From Planctomycetota bacterium (GTDB lineage Bacteria; Planctomycetota; Planctomycetia; Gemmatales; Gemmataceae): a stretch of DNA of 43,062 bases. Shown piece by piece: positions 40,542 through 43,062 of the stretch. The position numbers were made by a program, and so were the translations under genes. The stretch is taken from assembly GCA_016191165.1 (NCBI GenBank), contig JACPPF010000090.1, forward strand, positions 1-43,062. Direction: 5' to 3'. The notes beneath the pieces were generated by a model, which did no database searches, had not been told where the DNA came from, and saw only the letters and a list, made by a program, of their open reading frames with translations. How positions within the stretch are numbered: position 1 is the stretch's first letter; every line of letters begins with the position of its first letter.

Positions 40542-42092
40542 ATGCGGGTTCTGATCCACGGATTGCTGATTAGCGCGGGCGTGTTGCTAGGCGCCCCGTG
40601 GGGTTGGGCACAAGCTCCTCACGGCGTTCTAGGACTACCAGTAGCGGACGAGAGATCGGTTCCGAAGAATCAACGCGAAATCCAGCGTGTGGGCTTGATC
40701 GAAACGGCAGTTCTGGCGCAGCCAGATGAGAAGGTGAAAAAACAGGTCGATCTGCTGCAAAAGCAAATCGAGACGCAGCAGAAAATGATCGACTTGTTGG
40801 CGGACCATATCAAGAAGCAACCCCTGATCGGCAGTCCTGTCGAGAAGCTGCAACAGCAAGTCACGACGATCGACGCTCGCTCAAAGCAAGCGGCACAGCG
40901 TGATCAGGATCTGAGTCAGGCCGTCGACAACCTGGCGGAGCATCTTGACGCCGAAAGTCGGAACGGGCCGCGTTTGCCGTCCACGCTGAAAGAGTTTTTT
41001 CTTCCCAGCCGACCGAACCAAACTCCCTTGAGCATTTATGGCACGCTGGTGGCTGGTCATGAGCTTTTCCCGAGCCAGAAGGGCGCTGGCCGCTTTGTGT
41101 TTGACGGGTTCGAGACCGTCTTTCTCTTGCAGCTCAATGACCGAATCTTGTTGGAAGCCCAGCTGGAATATGGGCTGGAAGAAATCGAACTCGGCTACGC
41201 GCAAATGGATTACATCGTCAACGATTGGCTGACGGTGGTGGCCGGGCGCTATCTGACCCCGGTTGGCTTCTTCAACGAACGTCTCCACGCCGCCTGGATC
41301 AACAAGTTGCCCGACTTTCCCCTCATGCAGCGACAAGTTTCACCCGGCGACTCCTCGTTGAATGGCTTACAGCTCCGTGGCGCCAAGTACTTGTTTGGAT
41401 CGCCGGTGAAAATGGAATATGCGCTTTTCGTGGCAAACGGTCTTGGGCTTCCGGGTGAAAATGAGCTGACCGCGTTGGCTAACCTGAACGAGTTGAAGGA
41501 AACGACGAGGCTCGGAAACGACGCTATCGCTTCGGGCGGTCGCGTCGGATTTTGGATTCCGGAATTGGGTTTCAACGTCGGCGCGTCGGCTCTATTCAAC
41601 CGAGCTTATCGCAGTGATGCCGGCCCGTTCATCACTCTCTGGGGCATCGATGCGGGTTTCCACAAGGGGAACTGGGACATTCGATTTGAATACGCGAACA
41701 TGTTCCAGAAGAGCCCCGGCCTTCCGGTTGAAGCGGCCGAAGGCGGCGAGGAAGGCGCGGCGCCTGCTGATCCGCTGCGCATTCGCCGACGCGGCTTCTA
41801 CGCTCAGGTGGCCTACCGGCCCTATGACGCTCCCAGCCGAATTCTCAGCAACACCGAAGTTGTTTTCCGCTACAGCCGCGCACGTTTCGGCGGTTTCGAT
41901 CAAAGCGCGCTAGAAATTCACGAATTCGCCTCACCCGTAGACGCGCCGGTGGATCGTGACCAGTATACGTTTGGGCTGAACTACTATTTCGCTCCATCAC
42001 TGGTCGTGAAGTTCGCCTACGAGATCAACCAGGAGCGCGGCATCAATCTGCGAGATAACGTGTTCTTGACTCAGCTAGCGTGGGGCTTCTGA
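40542..42092 (+). CDS. outer-membrane porin with N-terminal coiled coil (OprO/P-like)
   Basis: The product is 516 residues from ATG 40542 (GAGGAG upstream). A signal peptide (LLISAGVLLGAPWGWAQ) is followed by a coiled coil of about 100 residues (VDLLQKQIETQQKMIDLLAD and onward) and then a barrel from residue about 165: LSIYGTLVAGHELF, LNDRILLEAQLEYGLEEIEL, LTVVAGRYLTPVGFFNERLH, and the closing FLTQLAWGF with terminal Phe. The coiled coil probably anchors to peptidoglycan or forms a trimer stalk. The family resembles phosphate-selective porins O/P, but the substrate is unknown. It lies just after the terminator, so it has its own promoter. Confidence 0.75.
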   Translation: MRVLIHGLLISAGVLLGAPWGWAQAPHGVLGLPVADERSVPKNQREIQRVGLIETAVLAQPDEKVKKQVDLLQKQIETQQKMIDLLADHIKKQPLIGSPVEKLQQQVTTIDARSKQAAQRDQDLSQAVDNLAEHLDAESRNGPRLPSTLKEFFLPSRPNQTPLSIYGTLVAGHELFPSQKGAGRFVFDGFETVFLLQLNDRILLEAQLEYGLEEIELGYAQMDYIVNDWLTVVAGRYLTPVGFFNERLHAAWINKLPDFPLMQRQVSPGDSSLNGLQLRGAKYLFGSPVKMEYALFVANGLGLPGENELTALANLNELKETTRLGNDAIASGGRVGFWIPELGFNVGASALFNRAYRSDAGPFITLWGIDAGFHKGNWDIRFEYANMFQKSPGLPVEAAEGGEEGAAPADPLRIRRRGFYAQVAYRPYDAPSRILSNTEVVFRYSRARFGGFDQSALEIHEFASPVDAPVDRDQYTFGLNYYFAPSLVVKFAYEINQERGINLRDNVFLTQLAWGF

Positions 42093-42146
42093 TGATTGGC
42101 CCAGTGAGACGATCAAGTCAGCCTCGCGAATTGGCCGGAGGAAAAA

Positions 42147-42683
42147 ATGATGGGCATCACTCGATGGCGTTGGGTGTTAGGCCTGATGCTTCCGTTGGTC
42201 AGCATGGTGTGGGTGGCTGGCTGCTACAACACCCCCGTGAACGTCTCCGGCTACTCGCAGGGTCCGGCACCATTGCGAGAGCCGGGACCGGGATCGGAGG
42301 ATTGTTCCTACGAAGACTCGTTGCAAGGTCAAAAGGTCTTTCAGATGTACTGCGCTTCCTGCCACAATGCCCGAACGCTGTCGGAGCGCCCTTTCTCGAA
42401 CTATCAGAACGTGGCTCAACATATGAGGGTTCGGGCCAATCTCACGGGCAAGGAATACGCGGTGTTGATCGCATGGATGCGCCGCTGGCACGACGTGCCG
42501 CCGCCGGGACAAGGCGAAGCTCCCTCGCCGAAGCGTTTCTTCTTTTCGCAGCCGGTTGGGGAATTGAAAGACCAGAAGGCGAAGTCGGCTCCCGATCCCG
42601 TGGCTGGTCCACGCGCTGGCGCCAACTCGGAACTCAGTCCTGGCCAACCCTTCCCCGGATTCTCACCGAGGGAAGCCCGGTGA
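42147..42683 (+). CDS. lipoprotein cytochrome c
   Basis: The 178-residue product starts at ATG 42147 or 42150, with GGAGG upstream. Lipobox VAGC (lipid Cys26) is followed by a cytochrome c domain with haem site C69-A-S-C-H73 (QKVFQMYCASCHNARTLSER) and then a helix ending LIAWMRRWHDVPPPG. The usual axial Met may be one of those in QHMRVRAN. The C-terminal 60 residues are Pro-rich and disordered. An outer-membrane-anchored or periplasmic electron carrier is inferred. It follows the second porin by 54 nt, probably in one operon. Confidence 0.75.
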   Translation: MMGITRWRWVLGLMLPLVSMVWVAGCYNTPVNVSGYSQGPAPLREPGPGSEDCSYEDSLQGQKVFQMYCASCHNARTLSERPFSNYQNVAQHMRVRANLTGKEYAVLIAWMRRWHDVPPPGQGEAPSPKRFFFSQPVGELKDQKAKSAPDPVAGPRAGANSELSPGQPFPGFSPREAR

Positions 42684-42826
42684 AACCGGTAGGACAGCTG
42701 AAGGAGCAGCTCATCCCGAATTATCCGACGCGCCGCTTGTTCCTGGCGTCGGCGGACCAAACGCCGATGGACCCGGAGCAAACTTTGTTGACCGCGCTCA
42801 GAAACAGGACCAGTTTTGCGCTTTGA
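42680..42826 (+). CDS. possible small translationally coupled protein
   Basis: A GTG at 42680 overlaps the cytochrome stop (GTGA) and opens 48 codons: VKPVGQLKEQLIPNYPTRRL and onward, ending RTSFAL. The overlap is typical of coupled genes, but no ribosome site is clear (GGAAG nearby) and no family is recognised. It may be spurious. Confidence 0.3.
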   Translation: MKPVGQLKEQLIPNYPTRRLFLASADQTPMDPEQTLLTALRNRTSFAL

Positions 42827-43062
42827 AGTGAGGTCAAAAACCGTTGCGGTGCGGAATCGCTCCGCCTTTCAGGGCGTGGCAGCGGTCCGATCGGGCGGCC
42901 GGACACCGGATGCCGTCCGAGGCGCATCGGAATCTCATCCAGACTTGATCCACGGAATGGCGCATCCAACGCGGCTGCACAGGTCAATCGCTGCGACAAA
43001 CAGGGTCTGGTGAGTAGCCGCGGCGTAGAGGTCCAGGTGGTTACCCGCCGAGCCACACCGAA
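42827..43062. other. no gene recognised at the window end
   Basis: Open frames exist on both strands but none has a ribosome site, signal peptide or familiar motif. A gene starting beyond the window cannot be excluded. Confidence 0.4.

Overview
The window (about 60% G+C by eye) looks like chromosomal DNA of a member of the Planctomycetota. The markers are a secreted protein ending in a TIGR03000-type domain (1814-2452), a Tat-exported DUF1501 protein (36315-37718), a DUF5009/HGSNAT-like acyltransferase (6021-7313), two large outer-membrane porins, and many small exported His- or Cys-rich proteins. I saw no rRNA, tRNA, CRISPR array, transposase or integrase gene. The species cannot be named from the sequence.

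Layout. (1) 1-3000: a DUF1264 protein, a methyltransferase that resembles ArsM but lacks its arsenic-binding cysteines, and two minus-strand secreted proteins. (2) 3238-19003: a long plus-strand block devoted to envelope metal handling. At its centre is a heavy-metal RND exporter: adaptor (9609), pump (12122) and outer-membrane factor (15783). Around it are five exported proteins that share a C-terminal CP(V/I)T...CCxxC module, one periplasmic HMA protein, His-rich segments and two small Cys-rich exported proteins. A two-gene unit (Cys-rich protein plus CCPPC protein) occurs on each side of the pump genes, at 4019/4650 and 17335/17877. The adaptor is a head-to-tail fusion of two adaptor modules.

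(3) 18749-35821: a stress or low-oxygen type set: BON and CBS-pair proteins, a secreted gluzincin protease, a LOG-type protein fused to a YHS domain, a beta-CASP MBL nuclease, a STAS domain fused to a PLP decarboxylase, an exported HMA protein with an in-frame UGA exactly where the first metal-binding Cys should be, a 2-oxoacid:ferredoxin oxidoreductase (gamma-delta fusion, alpha, beta) with a GNAT, a DsbB-like protein, a sterol-desaturase-family enzyme, a frameshifted methyltransferase and a YHS-alpha-glucan phosphorylase fusion. A 139-bp MITE-like element sits right at the stop codon of the UGA-containing gene. (4) 36315-43062: DUF1501, two mono-haem cytochromes c and two porins; the first porin is bracketed by 76-bp direct repeats derived from a terminator.

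How it may fit together (inference): metal, probably copper, silver or a related soft metal, would be bound in the periplasm by the His-rich, HMA and CCxxC proteins and handed to the tripartite RND pump. The downstream genes would support energy metabolism (ferredoxin-linked oxoacid oxidation, glycogen phosphorolysis) and thiol/metal homeostasis under stress. The repeated appearance of YHS or CCxxC modules on otherwise cytosolic proteins (LOG, glucan phosphorylase) links the two halves. Start codons were chosen from Shine-Dalgarno spacing; functions come from motif recognition only, with no database search.
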